Assembly (NCBI RefSeq): GCF_029635795.1
Contig: NZ_CP114280.1
Span: 1,736,001-1,800,000, forward strand
Direction of reading: 5' to 3'
Length of the DNA stretch: 64,000 nucleotides
Origin: Dickeya lacustris
Lineage (GTDB): Bacteria; Pseudomonadota; Gammaproteobacteria; Enterobacterales; Enterobacteriaceae
The stretch's first letter is position 1. Each line of letters begins with the position of its first letter. Under the pieces are notes generated by a model. That model was not told the origin of the DNA. It searched no databases and saw only the letters and a program-made list of their open reading frames with translations. Shown piece after piece: positions 25,569 to 37,385 of the stretch. Both the position numbers and the translations under genes were made by a program.

Positions 25569-27116
25569 TCAGGCGGCATGTTGCGTGTCATGGCAGATGG
25601 CCATCAGGGTCATCAACCGCTCTTCACTGGCCTCATCGCCGTGTAATTCGCCCGTTACCCGCCCTTCACTCAGGGTGATAATGCGATCGGAAATCGCCAT
25701 CACTTCCGGTAAATCAGACGAGATAACCACCACCGCCACGCCTTGTTTTGCCATATCAAACAGCACCTGATGCACTTCGGATTTGGTGCCGACGTCAATA
25801 CCGCGCGTCGGCTCATCAACAATCAGCACCCGTGGTTTGAGCGCCATACAGCGCGCCAGAATCACCTTTTGCTGATTGCCGCCGGAGAGTTTGCGCACCT
25901 CCTGAGCGCTATCGACCATCTTGATGCGCAACGCCTGTCGATAGGACTCAATCAGCGCATCTTCGCGCCGGGTATCGACGAAATAGCGCCAGTGCAGCAA
26001 CGATGACAGGCTAGAGAGCGACAGGTTATGGCGAATCGACAGCCCCAGCACCGCGCCCTCTTTTTTGCGGTCTTCCGGCACCAGCGCAATGCCCTGCTCC
26101 AATGCATGCAGCGGATCGACCGGATGGTAGGGCTGGCCGTCCAGCCAGAATTCGCCGTGGGTGAACGGATCGGCGCCAAACAGACAGCGCGCCACTTCGG
26201 TGCGCCCGGCCCCCACCAGCCCGGCGATACCGAGGATCTCACCGGCATGCACCTGAAAGCTGATGTTGTTCAGCGCGATGCCGTGCGAGTCGAGCGGCGG
26301 TTTCTCGCGGCATAGCCCGTTCACCGCCAGTCTGACCGGTTTGTCCTGATGGTGGGTTTGCGAGGCGGGGCGGCGGGTGAACACCACATCGCGCCCGACC
26401 ATCATGCGGATGATGCCCGCCACATCGATGTCAGCCACCTTGCCGGAACCGGTATAGCGGCCATCCTGTAGTACGGTAAAGCGGTCACACAGCTGGAACA
26501 CTTCATGCAAACGGTGCGTCACATAAATCACGCTGACACCGCGCGCCTTCAGCTCGCGCACCACCCGGTGCAGGCTCTCGACTTCGCTGTCGCTCAGGGC
26601 AGCCGAGGGTTCATCCATCACGATTAAACGCGCATTCAGGGTCAGCGCCCGGGCTATCTCCACCATCTGCTGTTGCGCCACGCTCAGGCGGGCAACCCGG
26701 GTTGTCGGTTCAATGTTTAATTGCAGATATTCCAGTACCGTGCGGGCTTCCTGATTGACGGCCTGCGCATCCACAAACAGGCGGTTGCGTTGCAGCTCGC
26801 GACCCAGAAACATGTTCTCCGCCACCGTCATATTGGGCAGCAGGTTGAATTCCTGATAGATGGTGATGATGCCGCGTTTTTGCCGCTCGACCGGTGAGTC
26901 CTGCGGCGACAGCCGTTCGCCATTAAAGTCAATATCGCCGCTGGTCTGCGGCTGGGCACCGGCCAGCGCCTTGAGCAGCGTCGATTTCCCGGCACCGTTC
27001 TCGCCCAGCAAGGCATGAATTTCTCCGGGCAGTACCGTCAGTTGCACCTGATTGAGCGCCAACACGCCGGAGAAATTTTTCGTCAGGTCACGAATGTTCA
27101 GTAAAGGTTCAGTCAT
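25569..27116 (-). CDS. Inositol/sugar ABC transporter ATP-binding protein
   Basis: A 515-residue ATPase with two ABC domains, as in RbsA/MglA. The first domain has Walker A GENGAGKST and LSVAQQQMVEIAR; the second has GLVGAGRTE in place of a classical Walker A and signature LSGGNQQK. MTEPLLNIRDL at 27116 has GAGGGA six bases upstream. A degenerate second Walker A is normal in the CUT2 family. It works with the permease (24515-25555) and binding protein (27201-28142). Confidence 0.93.
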   Translation of the reverse strand: MTEPLLNIRDLTKNFSGVLALNQVQLTVLPGEIHALLGENGAGKSTLLKALAGAQPQTSGDIDFNGERLSPQDSPVERQKRGIITIYQEFNLLPNMTVAENMFLGRELQRNRLFVDAQAVNQEARTVLEYLQLNIEPTTRVARLSVAQQQMVEIARALTLNARLIVMDEPSAALSDSEVESLHRVVRELKARGVSVIYVTHRLHEVFQLCDRFTVLQDGRYTGSGKVADIDVAGIIRMMVGRDVVFTRRPASQTHHQDKPVRLAVNGLCREKPPLDSHGIALNNISFQVHAGEILGIAGLVGAGRTEVARCLFGADPFTHGEFWLDGQPYHPVDPLHALEQGIALVPEDRKKEGAVLGLSIRHNLSLSSLSSLLHWRYFVDTRREDALIESYRQALRIKMVDSAQEVRKLSGGNQQKVILARCMALKPRVLIVDEPTRGIDVGTKSEVHQVLFDMAKQGVAVVVISSDLPEVMAISDRIITLSEGRVTGELHGDEASEERLMTLMAICHDTQHAA

Positions 27117-27200
27117 GGCATGTCCCTCGTTATGCACCGGCCTGATGACCGGTGCCTGCGTGGTGTGTCTGCTGAATGGCCCGATAGAGCGCGTTTCAGC

Positions 27201-28142
27201 TTACTTGCCCGCTTCGCCGATTCGCTCTGCGTCGTTAAGGTTGTCTTTGGTTATCATGGTGGGCGGATAGTCAGCACCGGTAATCGGCGCTTTGGTGCGA
27301 ATATTGTTGGTTAATTGCGTCATCGCCTGCGTGACCGCATAACCGGGGCGCTGGTCAGCCGTCGCCGCCAGCCAGCCATCGCGCACGCGCGCAAGCGCTT
27401 CCGGCACGGCATCAAACCCTGTCACCAACACCTCTCCCGGCTTAAACCCCTGGCTCTGTAACGCCTCAATCGCCCCCAGCGCCATGTCATCGTTCGCCGA
27501 TAAAATCACCTGCGGGCGCTTTGGCAGCGAAGGCAGTACGCTTTCAACAATGCGCATCCCTTCCGAGCGCATCCAGTTACCGGTTTGATCGACCACCAGG
27601 CGGTATTTCGCGCCCCCGGCTTTCAGGCTGTCGCGGATGCCCTGCGTGCGCTCAATATTGGATGACGACCCTGGCTGCCCGGTCAGCAGCACAATATCCG
27701 CGCCGTTGGGAAAACGCGCTTTGACAAAATCCGCCACCGCCTGCCCGCCTTTGTAGTTATTCGCACCAAAATGCGGCACTTTTCTGTCGGTTTTAACGGA
27801 GCGATCCAGCGTCACCACCGGCAATTTGGCATCCTGAATTTCCCCCACGGCACCGGACACCGCATTCACATCATTCGGGGAAACCACAAAGCCCTGTGCG
27901 CCACGGGTAATGGCATTTTCCAAATCAGCCACCTGCTTCGGCGAGCTGCCCTGGCTATCGAGCACTTGCAGGTTCACGCCCAAGTCTTTGGCCGCTTTGA
28001 CCGCCGTGCGCTGCATATGCACTTCAAACGGCATGGCCAGATTGGGCGTACTAAAAACGATTTGCTCGTTCTGGGCCTGTACCAGAGCGGGTGACGTGAC
28101 GAAAGCCAGTGCCACGGCCATGAGGGTGAGGTTTTTTTTCAT
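27201..28142 (-). CDS. Periplasmic sugar/inositol-binding protein of the ABC transporter
   Basis: A 313-residue type I periplasmic binding protein (RbsB-like). Start 28142 gives MKKNLTLMAVALAFVTSPAL with a clear Sec signal peptide cleaved after VQA. Family segments include VVSPNDVNAVSG, VVTLDRSV and LSANDDMALGAIEALQ. The upstream frame from 28229 is non-conserved leader. It lies 105 bases downstream of the iolG start-proximal gene and first among the transporter genes. The ligand is inferred as an inositol from the locus. Confidence 0.92.
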   Translation of the reverse strand: MKKNLTLMAVALAFVTSPALVQAQNEQIVFSTPNLAMPFEVHMQRTAVKAAKDLGVNLQVLDSQGSSPKQVADLENAITRGAQGFVVSPNDVNAVSGAVGEIQDAKLPVVTLDRSVKTDRKVPHFGANNYKGGQAVADFVKARFPNGADIVLLTGQPGSSSNIERTQGIRDSLKAGGAKYRLVVDQTGNWMRSEGMRIVESVLPSLPKRPQVILSANDDMALGAIEALQSQGFKPGEVLVTGFDAVPEALARVRDGWLAATADQRPGYAVTQAMTQLTNNIRTKAPITGADYPPTMITKDNLNDAERIGEAGK

Positions 28143-28246
28143 GGTGTTGTCTCGGTATCCGTTGGTGTAGGTAGAGGTGCCGCGATGCCGCTGCTGCGGC
28201 ATTGCAGCGTTATTACCGGGCCGGTACATAGCCAGCCCGGGTCATA

Positions 28247-29233
28247 TCACAATGCCACCGCGCGCCCGCTTGCCAGCGACTCCAGCGCTTTATCCGCCAG
28301 ATACAGCGCACGCTCGCCATCCGCGCCGCTGCACTCAGGCTGCGTGCGCCCGTGCAGCACATCAACGAAGTGACGCCACTCGGCGGCGTAAGCCTCGCGA
28401 TAACGTTGCAAGAAGAAGTGCTCCGGTTTGGCCGCCAGACATCCGGCATCGCCCCAGTGTTCAACCTGATGCTCATGGACGTTGCCGACGCGCAGCACGC
28501 CGCGCTCGCCGTGCAACTCTAAGCGCTGGTCATAGCCGTAACCGGAGCGACGGCTGTTGACGATGGTGGCCATCGCTCCGCTGGCGAAGCGGAACACCAC
28601 CAGTGCGGTGTCGATATCGCCGGCCTCGCCAATCGCCGGGTCAACCAGATTGCTGCCCTGGGCAAACACCGATACTGGCTCTTCGCCCATGATGAAACGC
28701 ACCATGTCGAAATCGTGAATGGTCATATCGCGGAACATGCCGCCGGACACGCGCACATATTCCGCCGGTGGCGGGGACGGGTCGCGGGAAATCACCATCA
28801 GCGATTCGGTTTTGCCGATTGCGCCCTCACGCGCCAGCGTGTGTACCCGGCGAAATTGCGCGTCATAACGGCGATTAAAGCCGACAAACAGCGGCACGCC
28901 CTGCTGCTCAACAACCTTCAGGCAGTCGCGTACCCGGGCGATATCCAGATGCACCGGCTTTTCACAGAAAATCGCTTTGCCATGCCGGGCGGCACGCTCA
29001 ATTAAATCGGCATGGGTATCGGTGGCGGAAGCTATCAACACCGCGTGAATGGCCGGGTCGGCCATGGCGTCATCCAGCGTTTGCACGCGCGCCTGATAAC
29101 GCGCCGCCAATGCGCTGGCACTGGCCGGGTTCGGGTCAACCACCGAGTACAGACAGGTGTCCTGATGACTGGCGATGTTAACGGCATGTACCTGACCAAT
29201 ACGGCCAGCGCCCAGTAATGCAATGTTAAACAT
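28247..29233 (-). CDS. iolG: myo-Inositol 2-dehydrogenase
   Basis: A 328-residue Gfo/Idh/MocA dehydrogenase oxidising myo-inositol to 2-keto-myo-inositol with NAD. The Rossmann motif is LLGAGRIGQVHA. The catalytic EKPVHLD is near residue 93, and FNRRYDAQF and GGMFRDMTIHDFDMVRF carry the active-site Asp/His pattern of IolG. It is the first gene of the minus-strand iol block, so the promoter lies in 29234-29420. Confidence 0.93.
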   Translation of the reverse strand: MFNIALLGAGRIGQVHAVNIASHQDTCLYSVVDPNPASASALAARYQARVQTLDDAMADPAIHAVLIASATDTHADLIERAARHGKAIFCEKPVHLDIARVRDCLKVVEQQGVPLFVGFNRRYDAQFRRVHTLAREGAIGKTESLMVISRDPSPPPAEYVRVSGGMFRDMTIHDFDMVRFIMGEEPVSVFAQGSNLVDPAIGEAGDIDTALVVFRFASGAMATIVNSRRSGYGYDQRLELHGERGVLRVGNVHEHQVEHWGDAGCLAAKPEHFFLQRYREAYAAEWRHFVDVLHGRTQPECSGADGERALYLADKALESLASGRAVAL

Positions 29234-29755
29234 GGCTGCTCCTTCGATACCGCCGGGTATCTCTGGTTGAGTGTCGGGTTTCTGTGTGAGGTAGCATTAT
29301 CCTGTGCTGATAATAGAACGTTTATTCCAATTTCAGTAAAACTGGAAATTACGTTTTTGCGCACCAGATAACACTTTGGTGACAAATCAGCAAAATAGTG
29401 TTAGCAAAGTCACGGAATCAGCAGGATGGCCCCAGCGGGGGAAAAGCCAACGACAGGCCGCCCGATTGCCCGGCCACGCTTCATGGTGTATCCGTTTTAT
29501 GGCATAGCCGTGTCTGGCGGAGAATGCCCCAAAAGCGAGACGGATGAGCGGTGCGCTGACAGAAGGCCGTGCGGTTTATGCCTGTCTCGCCATCAGGCTT
29601 ACCGCCACAAAATGAAATGAATATTTCAAAAGACACTGGATTAAACAGCGCGGCGGTGAGATTCCTCTGCCGGTATCGGCTCTGCCTGTTGGCATGGGCA
29701 GGCAAAATCATGATAATGAGTAGCATTTACACTCATCGGTAGCAGATTAGCGCAT
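29234..29755. promoter_or_regulatory. iolG promoter region and intergenic stretch
   Basis: 522 bases between divergent genes. The half nearest iolG holds an inverted repeat at 29329-29350. The remainder to 29755 shows no convincing gene or terminator; small open frames here look like chance. Confidence 0.4.
29329..29350. promoter_or_regulatory. Candidate IolR operator upstream of iolG
   Basis: AATTTCAGTAAAACTGGAAATT is a nearly perfect inverted repeat (one extra base in one arm). Its AATTTC/GAAATT arms resemble the ATGAAA-A-TTTCAT dyad upstream of iolA, as expected for an RpiR-type dimer. About 100 bases upstream of the iolG start. Confidence 0.42.
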
Positions 29756-30505
29756 ATGATTTCCAGCCAATACATCAGCCATGTTTCGCTGCGGCGTGAT
29801 GATGTGCCGTCATTTGAGGGGTATCCTTTCTCCATTCCCGCGATCCACGCTCTTGATACGCTCCCGCTCCATCCCAACGTCACGTTTTTTATCGGCGAGA
29901 ATGGTTCAGGGAAATCCACCCTGCTGGAGGCTATCGCCGTCGCCATGGGGTTTAACCCCGAAGGCGGTACGCGCAATTTTCATTTCAGCACGCGGGCATC
30001 ACATTCCGAATTATCGCATTACCTGAGAATCGCCAAAGGGGTGAAGCCTCCGCGCACGGGCTTTTTCTTCCGTGCCGAAAGCTTTTTTAATCTGGCCTCC
30101 GAAATCGAACGCCTTGATGCCGAACCCGCCGCCAGCCCGCCGGTGATTAATTCCTATGGCGGCCACTCGTTACATGAGCAGTCGCACGGCGAGTCGTTTC
30201 TCTCACTGATGATGAGCCGCTTTGGCAGCCAAGGATTATACCTGCTCGATGAACCGGAAGCGGCGCTCTCCCCCGCCAGACAATTGGCGATGCTGGCCAG
30301 AATGCATGACCTGATTCGGGATGACTCGCAATTTATCATCGCCACCCATTCGCCGATTCTGCTCGGTTATCCCGATGCGTTGATCTATCAATTTGATGGT
30401 GCAGCGCTTTCGTCAGTCAATTATCGCGATACGGATCATTACCAAATTACGCGATCATTTCTCAATCACCCGGAAAGAATGTTGCAGGAATTAATGAAGG
30501 AATAA
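29756..30505 (+). CDS. AAA/ABC-type ATPase (RecF/SMC-like), cytosolic
   Basis: A 249-residue soluble ATPase with Walker A GENGSGKST near residue 43, a signature-like SHGESF near 143, Walker B LYLLDEPEAALS near 162 and switch His THSPIL near 199. This is the compact single-domain ATPase type found in many enterobacteria without a defined role, and it has no membrane partner here. It sits on the opposite strand inside the iol locus and is followed by an 83-residue protein. No inositol link is apparent. Confidence 0.83.
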   Translation: MISSQYISHVSLRRDDVPSFEGYPFSIPAIHALDTLPLHPNVTFFIGENGSGKSTLLEAIAVAMGFNPEGGTRNFHFSTRASHSELSHYLRIAKGVKPPRTGFFFRAESFFNLASEIERLDAEPAASPPVINSYGGHSLHEQSHGESFLSLMMSRFGSQGLYLLDEPEAALSPARQLAMLARMHDLIRDDSQFIIATHSPILLGYPDALIYQFDGAALSSVNYRDTDHYQITRSFLNHPERMLQELMKE

Positions 30506-30564
30506 CGCGGCCCTGACTCAGGCCAATCCCCTTTCTCTGCTTAACCAATATTTGGAGTTTCGCC

Positions 30565-30816
30565 TTGTTTATTACCGATAAAGAGATAGCCAGAAAAGTG
30601 CTTAACCAGTCATCAAAAATGATCGTGCTGGTTGAAAAAGAGCTGGTCGAATTAGGCCAACAATTACCGCAAGAGGAATATAAAAAATGCCGACATCAGG
30701 TGGGCTACCTCATCCATACGCTGTGCAATGTGATTAATGATATTTCGCTCGACCACCCGGATTTAAAACCGGAAGGCTTTCCCGTCTATCGCAGAAAAGA
30801 GGAGGCAGAGCAGTAA
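30565..30816 (+). CDS. Small conserved-looking protein of unknown function
   Basis: An 83-residue charged, helical protein starting at TTG 30565 with GGAG 7 bases upstream. No domain was recognised. It follows the AAA ATPase by 59 bases on the same strand and may be its partner. It contains one Cys and no signal or membrane segment. Confidence 0.6.
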   Translation: MFITDKEIARKVLNQSSKMIVLVEKELVELGQQLPQEEYKKCRHQVGYLIHTLCNVINDISLDHPDLKPEGFPVYRRKEEAEQ

Positions 30817-30916
30817 CCGGCCCCTTGGCGCAAGCGATAAATCAGGCGCAACGCCGCAATCAGAGACGGCGCAGCGCCTGCCGGATGACGTAATAACTTA
30901 ATACCCGGTTAATCAC

Positions 30917-32842
30917 TTAATACTGCCGCGCGCGGGCGCGCTGTAATTGCACCTCGCGGGCGGCATCGACAATCGCCGGGTTTTCCGCCGTTTGCGCCGT
31001 GCCGATGTTCCACCAGGCGTCATAACCGTGCGACATGCTCTTGGGCAACACTTTGATATCCAGCAGACACGGGCCGGGGTGCGCCTGCGCCTCGCGTAAG
31101 GCGTGCAACAGCGAGGCTTCATCGCGCACCGTCCAGGCGCGCACGCCGTAGCTTTCGGCATTGCGGGCGAAATCTACCGTCACCAGCGGGCCGGTCAACC
31201 GGCCACTGCCCGGCTCTCGTCTGCGGTTTTCGGTGGCAAAACTGCCCATGCCCTGGCTCATCTGCAAATTATTGATGCAGCCAAAACCGGCATTATCAAA
31301 CAACAGCACCGTGATTTTGATGCCCTCTTGTACCGCCGTGTGCAGTTCACTGTGCAGCATCAGGTAAGAGCCATCGCCCACCATGGCATACACCGGCTGC
31401 GACGGCGCGGCCAGCCGTGCGCCCATCGCCGCCGCGATTTCATAGCCCATGCAGGAGTAACCGTACTCCAGATGGTAGCTGTCTGGCGTGTTGACCTGCC
31501 AAAGCCGCTGTAAATCCCCCGGCAGGGAACCGGCGGCCCCCACGATGATGGCATCCTCCTCCAGCGCCTGGTTAAGCAGGCCCAGCACACGGGTTTGCAT
31601 CAAACGCGTCCCCAGCGCTTCGCGGTATTCCGCCAGTTGCGCCTCAAGGTGCCCGGCGATTTCCAGCCCCTGCCCATCGTCATCGCGACGGGCGGCAAGG
31701 CGCTCGCACTCACGCTGCCAGTCGGCGCGGGCCTTCGCTATCGCCTCGCCCCAGGCGCTGCAATAGCCTTCGGTCGCCGCAGACAGGGCCTGCAACCCGA
31801 CGCGCGCATCGGCTATCAAGGCAGTGGCATCCAGCTTCAGGGCGTCAAATTCCGCCACATTCAACAGTAAAAACTCCACGTCGGGATGCGTGAATAGCGA
31901 CTTCGACGCGGTGGTGAAATCAGTCAGGCGGGTGCCGACACCAATCACCACATCTGCCTGCGCCGCCAGCCGGTTGGCCGCCTGCCCGCCGGTCACACCA
32001 ATTCCGCCGACGTTGAGCGGATGGGACGACACCACCGCGCTCTTGCCCGCCTGCGTTTCGGCAAAAGGTATCTGGCTGCGTTCGGCAAAGGCCTGGAAAG
32101 CCTCATGCGCCCCGGCGTAACGCACGCCGCCGCCGCAAATCAACAATGGCCGCTGCTTGCGCGCCAGCAGTGCCGCCGCCTGCGCCAGACGGGACGCATC
32201 CGGCGGACGACGTTCCAGATGGTGTACCCGGCGCTGGAAAAAGGCCGCCGGATAATCCCAGGCTTGCCCCTGTACATCCTGTGGCAAACACAGTGTCACC
32301 GCTCCGGTATCGGCCGGGTCAGTCAGCACCCGCATGGCATTGAGCAACGCGCTCATCAGTTGCTCGGGGCGGGAGAGGCGATCCCAATAGCGGCTAACCG
32401 GCCTCAGGCTGTCATTGGTACTGAGGGTCGCATCGTGGTACTGCTCGATTTGCTGTAATACCGGGTCGGGCTGACGGCTGGCAAACAGATCGCCCGGCAG
32501 CAGCAATAGCGGAATGCGGTTAGCGGTAGCGGTGGCGGCCGCAGTCACCAGATTCGCCGCGCCCGGCCCAACCGATGTCGTCACCGCCATCACACGCAGG
32601 CGGCGGTGCTGCCTGGCAAAACCAATGGCGATGTGCGCCATTCCCTGTTCATTACAGCCCTGATACACGCGCAAGTGCCCCGGTTCCTGCTCCAGCGCTT
32701 GCCCGATGCCCAGCACATTGCCGTGGCCAAAAATAGTCATCACCCCGGCAAACAGCGGGGTTTCCACACCATCGACCTCAAGGTATTGCTGATTCAGAAA
32801 CTTAACCAGCGCCTGCGCCATGGTCATGTTCAATGTTTGCAT
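30917..32842 (-). CDS. iolD: 3D-(3,5/4)-trihydroxycyclohexane-1,2-dione hydrolase
   Basis: A 641-residue thiamine-diphosphate enzyme that opens the inositol-derived ring to 5-deoxy-glucuronate. The N-terminal domain has [14 protein letters not shown]; the ThDP domain has the [14 protein letters not shown] (GDG...N-type) motif and [15 protein letters not shown] near residue 500. Length matches the family. It is the distal gene of the iolA-iolD pair, 27 bases from iolA. The start at [12 protein letters not shown] could also be the downstream Met. Confidence 0.94.
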   Translation of the reverse strand: MQTLNMTMAQALVKFLNQQYLEVDGVETPLFAGVMTIFGHGNVLGIGQALEQEPGHLRVYQGCNEQGMAHIAIGFARQHRRLRVMAVTTSVGPGAANLVTAAATATANRIPLLLLPGDLFASRQPDPVLQQIEQYHDATLSTNDSLRPVSRYWDRLSRPEQLMSALLNAMRVLTDPADTGAVTLCLPQDVQGQAWDYPAAFFQRRVHHLERRPPDASRLAQAAALLARKQRPLLICGGGVRYAGAHEAFQAFAERSQIPFAETQAGKSAVVSSHPLNVGGIGVTGGQAANRLAAQADVVIGVGTRLTDFTTASKSLFTHPDVEFLLLNVAEFDALKLDATALIADARVGLQALSAATEGYCSAWGEAIAKARADWQRECERLAARRDDDGQGLEIAGHLEAQLAEYREALGTRLMQTRVLGLLNQALEEDAIIVGAAGSLPGDLQRLWQVNTPDSYHLEYGYSCMGYEIAAAMGARLAAPSQPVYAMVGDGSYLMLHSELHTAVQEGIKITVLLFDNAGFGCINNLQMSQGMGSFATENRRREPGSGRLTGPLVTVDFARNAESYGVRAWTVRDEASLLHALREAQAHPGPCLLDIKVLPKSMSHGYDAWWNIGTAQTAENPAIVDAAREVQLQRARARQY

Positions 32843-32869
32843 CGCTCTGCTCCTGCACCTGAAGTGGCA

Positions 32870-34381
<1,512 letters not shown>

Positions 34382-34678
34382 CATGACACCTCCGCTGGGG
34401 TTAAGGGGCAATTGGCTGCTACCGCATTACTGTATATGAAATGAAAATTTCATTTTAATAGGAAATAAAATAAATGTTGATTATTGTGATCCAGCGTGGA
34501 TTTTCGAAAAACCCAGCAATAACGCGACCCGATAGCGTTTTATCGTTCAGTTAAGCGGCGAGCCAATTGAATTATTTATTCTATTTTTCACGTTAAACAT
34601 CAGAAAACGGTTTGAAATGCCGGTTCAACTCACTAGAATCTGAGCGACTGTATCCCGCCTGCGTGACGGAGAAGAATC
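34382..34678. promoter_or_regulatory. Divergent iolA / iolR promoter region
   Basis: AT-rich 297 bases between divergent genes. A dyad (34441-34453) lies about 60 bases from the iolA start, followed by GGAAATAAAA. No other operator is evident. Confidence 0.45.
34441..34453. promoter_or_regulatory. Candidate IolR operator upstream of iolA
   Basis: ATGAAA-A-TTTCAT is a perfect 6-bp inverted repeat with one central base. RpiR-family dimers commonly bind GAAA...TTTC dyads, and a similar dyad lies upstream of iolG. Confidence 0.5.
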
Positions 34679-35542
34679 ATGGCGATGGCGACCAACCTGA
34701 GAGAATTACAACAGCAAATCCGCGCCCGGTACGACACACTCAGCAAACGCCTGCAACAAGTGGCCCGCTATGTGCTTGATAACACCAATAGCGTCGCGTT
34801 CGACACCGTAGCCATCATCGCCGAGCAAGCCGATGTGCCGCCGTCCACGCTTATCCGTTTTGCCAATGCGTTTGAGTTCAGCGGGTTCAATGAAATGAAA
34901 CAGCTGTTTCGCATGAATCTGGTTGAGGAAACCGCCAGCTACACTGACCGCGCGCGGCTATTCCGTGAAATGGAAGAAGCCGCGCCAGAACGCCCGCAAG
35001 ACATATTGCATGAGTTTGCGCGATCTAACGCCCAGGCGATGCAACAGCTCGCCACGCGTACCGCGCCTGAAACGCTGGAAAAAGCCGTCGAGTGGCTGGC
35101 GCAGGCGCAAACCATTTATATCGTCGGGCTACGACGTTCATTTAGCGTGGCGGCGTACATGGCGTATGCGTTAAGCCATCTGGAGAGTCGGCCGGTACTG
35201 GTCAATGGGCTGGGCGGCATGTTTCACGAGCAGCTATGTCGGGTCAGCGAACAGGATGTGGTGGTGTCCATCAGTTTTTCGCCCTACGCGCCCGAAACCG
35301 TGATGGCAAGCGAACTAGCCGCCCGCGCCGGGGCGCGCCAGATAGTCATCACCGACAGCCAACTCAGCCCGCTTGCCAGCCTCAGCGATGTCTGTTTCGT
35401 GGTAAAGGAAGCGCAGGTGGATGCGTTCCGCTCCCAGTCAGCGACGCTCTGTTTGGTGCAATCGCTGATGGTGTCGCTGGCCTACCGTCAGGGCAACCGC
35501 CAGCCAACACGGCAATTATCCTCGCCACCTGCCGCCAAATGA
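34679..35542 (+). CDS. iolR: RpiR-family transcriptional regulator, probable iol repressor
   Basis: A 287-residue regulator with an N-terminal HTH_6 domain (residues ~1-80; VAIIAEQADVPPSTLIRFA is the recognition region) and a C-terminal SIS sugar-phosphate-binding domain (residues ~120-260; IYIVGLRRSFSVA). GGAG lies seven bases before the ATG. RpiR-type IolR proteins repress iol genes until an inositol catabolite binds the SIS domain. Divergent position next to iolA supports that assignment; naming is by context. Confidence 0.88.
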   Translation: MAMATNLRELQQQIRARYDTLSKRLQQVARYVLDNTNSVAFDTVAIIAEQADVPPSTLIRFANAFEFSGFNEMKQLFRMNLVEETASYTDRARLFREMEEAAPERPQDILHEFARSNAQAMQQLATRTAPETLEKAVEWLAQAQTIYIVGLRRSFSVAAYMAYALSHLESRPVLVNGLGGMFHEQLCRVSEQDVVVSISFSPYAPETVMASELAARAGARQIVITDSQLSPLASLSDVCFVVKEAQVDAFRSQSATLCLVQSLMVSLAYRQGNRQPTRQLSSPPAAK

Positions 35543-35766
35543 CCGCGTGTTTCGCTGCGCCTGCGCCGATGACCATCGCGCGGCGACAGCCTCATCACTC
35601 GCCATGAACCGGAAAATCATGGCGAATATTGCCGCATTCACATGCACGTATCTGATGGAAAAAAGTCCCGTCGTCCGGCCTGAAATGATACTCTTGCAGC
35701 CCTAGATCAAATAACGTCTTATCAGGCAGTAGCCAGTACAACTGATCCCATAACGGAAAGAGTGAT

Positions 35767-36870
35767 ATGAGTAAAATTCGGGTTGGCGTGGTTTTTGGTG
35801 GTAAATCCTCTGAGCACGAAGTGTCTCTCCAGTCGGCAAAGAATATTGTGGATGCCATTGATAAAACGCGGTTCGATGTCGTGTTGTTGGGCATCGACAA
35901 GCAAGGCGAATGGCACGTTAATGACGCCTCCAACTACCTGCTGAACGCGGATAATCCCAAGCTTATCGCCCTTAATCGCTCCAGCCAGAATGTGGCGTTG
36001 ATTCCGGGGCAAACCCATCATCAGTTGATTGACACCCAGGGCGCGGGCGCGCTATCGCAGATTGACGTTATTTTCCCTATCGTACACGGCACGCTGGGCG
36101 AAGACGGTTCGCTGCAAGGGTTGCTGCGTATGGCGAATATCCCGTTTGTCGGCAGCAGCGTGCTGGGCTCGGCAGTCAGCATGGATAAAGACATCACCAA
36201 ACGGTTATTGCGCGATGCCGGTTTACAGGTCGCCCCGTTCGTGACGCTGACGCGCGCCAACCGCGCGCGCCACAGTTATGACAGCCTGAGCGCGGAATTA
36301 GGCCTGCCGCTGTTCGTCAAACCGGCGAATCAGGGGTCATCGGTTGGCGTCAGCAAGGTGCGCAACCGCGCCGAGTTCGACGAGGCGCTGGCGCTGGCCT
36401 TCCGTTATGACCACAAAGTGCTGGTCGAGTCGGCGATTGTCGGGCGGGAAATCGAATGCGCGGTACTCGGTAATGACTACCCGAAAGCCAGTCTGTGCGG
36501 CGAAATCGTCCTGCATGACGAATTCTACTCTTACGATACCAAGTACATCAGTGAAGCCGGTGCAGCGGTGGCGATCCCGGCCCCGATGGATGACGCCGTG
36601 CATCAGCGTATTCGTGAACTGGCGCTGCTGGCTTTCCAAACGCTGGATTGCCGTGGCATGGCGCGAGTAGACGTGTTCCTGACACCAGATAATCAGGTGA
36701 TCGTCAATGAGATCAACACGCTGCCTGGTTTTACCAACATCAGCATGTACCCCAAACTCTGGGAAGCCAGCGGCCTTGGCTACAGCGAGTTAATTACGCA
36801 ACTGATAGAACTGGCGCTGGAGCGCCATGCACAAGACACAAACCTGCAAAGTTCTGTCTCGCCAGAGTAA
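35767..36870 (+). CDS. ddlA: D-alanine--D-alanine ligase A
   Basis: A 367-residue ATP-grasp ligase making D-Ala-D-Ala for peptidoglycan in the cytoplasm. It opens [20 protein letters not shown] and contains [25 protein letters not shown] and [16 protein letters not shown], all hallmarks of DdlA. Length and recalled sequence match enterobacterial DdlA rather than DdlB. It is monocistronic, with a hairpin terminator downstream. Confidence 0.97.
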   Translation: MSKIRVGVVFGGKSSEHEVSLQSAKNIVDAIDKTRFDVVLLGIDKQGEWHVNDASNYLLNADNPKLIALNRSSQNVALIPGQTHHQLIDTQGAGALSQIDVIFPIVHGTLGEDGSLQGLLRMANIPFVGSSVLGSAVSMDKDITKRLLRDAGLQVAPFVTLTRANRARHSYDSLSAELGLPLFVKPANQGSSVGVSKVRNRAEFDEALALAFRYDHKVLVESAIVGREIECAVLGNDYPKASLCGEIVLHDEFYSYDTKYISEAGAAVAIPAPMDDAVHQRIRELALLAFQTLDCRGMARVDVFLTPDNQVIVNEINTLPGFTNISMYPKLWEASGLGYSELITQLIELALERHAQDTNLQSSVSPE

Positions 36871-36962
36871 CCCGGATGGTTCGCCGTGCGCCCGGCGCGG
36901 CGGTTGCGGCTATCCGCCAGCGTCTCGGCGAGCATGCGTCATTTTTACGACAACGGTATAAC

Positions 36963-37007
36963 CGCAGGTCATATAAACGTAAGTCGTATAAATATAAGCC
37001 GTATAAA
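36963..37007. repeat. 15-bp tandem repeat, three copies
   Basis: Units CGCAGGTCATATAAA, CGTAAGTCGTATAAA and TATAAGCCGTATAAA stand head to tail, followed by the start of a fourth unit (CGCAAAG) and preceded by a partial ACGGTATAAC. They lie between ddlA and its downstream hairpin. Confidence 0.8.
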
Positions 37008-37011
37008 CGCA

Positions 37012-37037
37012 AAGAGGGCGTACCAGTACGCCCTCTT
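37012..37037. terminator. Bidirectional terminator between ddlA and the yciI-like gene
   Basis: AAGAGGGCGTAC-CA-GTACGCCCTCTT is a perfect 12-bp stem. It serves the convergent ddlA and yciI-like transcripts; the U-tracts are short. Confidence 0.8.
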
Positions 37038-37083
37038 GTCGCCAGCCAGCCCGGCTGACTAAGCCGGGTTTCTCTCATCAGCA

Positions 37084-37368
37084 TCACACGCGGCTTAACA
37101 TCGCAAAACTGTCGCTGGTCATAGATGGCTGAAAATTAATTACCTCATAGCTTGCCACCGCCTGAAACGGATCTTGTTTGAGAAAATCCTCCAGTGCGGC
37201 ACGCTCAATACTGCGGGCCAGAATCACCCCGCCGGTACGCGGGTTCTTGCGCCCCGAGGCGATAAATATTCCCTGTTCATAGCCTCGTTTGAGCCAGGTG
37301 ACGTGCGATTCCAAAAATCCCTCAACTTCATCCATTGGCGCTGTGTATGTCAGACTGATGATAAACAT
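37084..37368 (-). CDS. YciI-like protein
   Basis: A 94-residue ferredoxin-fold YciI-family protein with the HVTWLKRGYEQGIFIASG region (family His) and DPFQAVASYEVINF at the C-terminal end. Start 37368 has AAGAG seven bases upstream and lies after the stop of the preceding glyoxalase-like gene, giving a two-gene operon. YciI-family proteins lack a firm general function; some members are dehalogenase-like or enzyme-associated. Confidence 0.85.
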   Translation of the reverse strand: MFIISLTYTAPMDEVEGFLESHVTWLKRGYEQGIFIASGRKNPRTGGVILARSIERAALEDFLKQDPFQAVASYEVINFQPSMTSDSFAMLSRV

Positions 37369-37385
37369 GGTCGTTCTCTTCATTA

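Noticed and set aside
36876..37058. Short basic ORF made by the 15-bp repeats
   Set aside because: It arises from the tandem repeats and runs through the terminator stem; no ribosome site.
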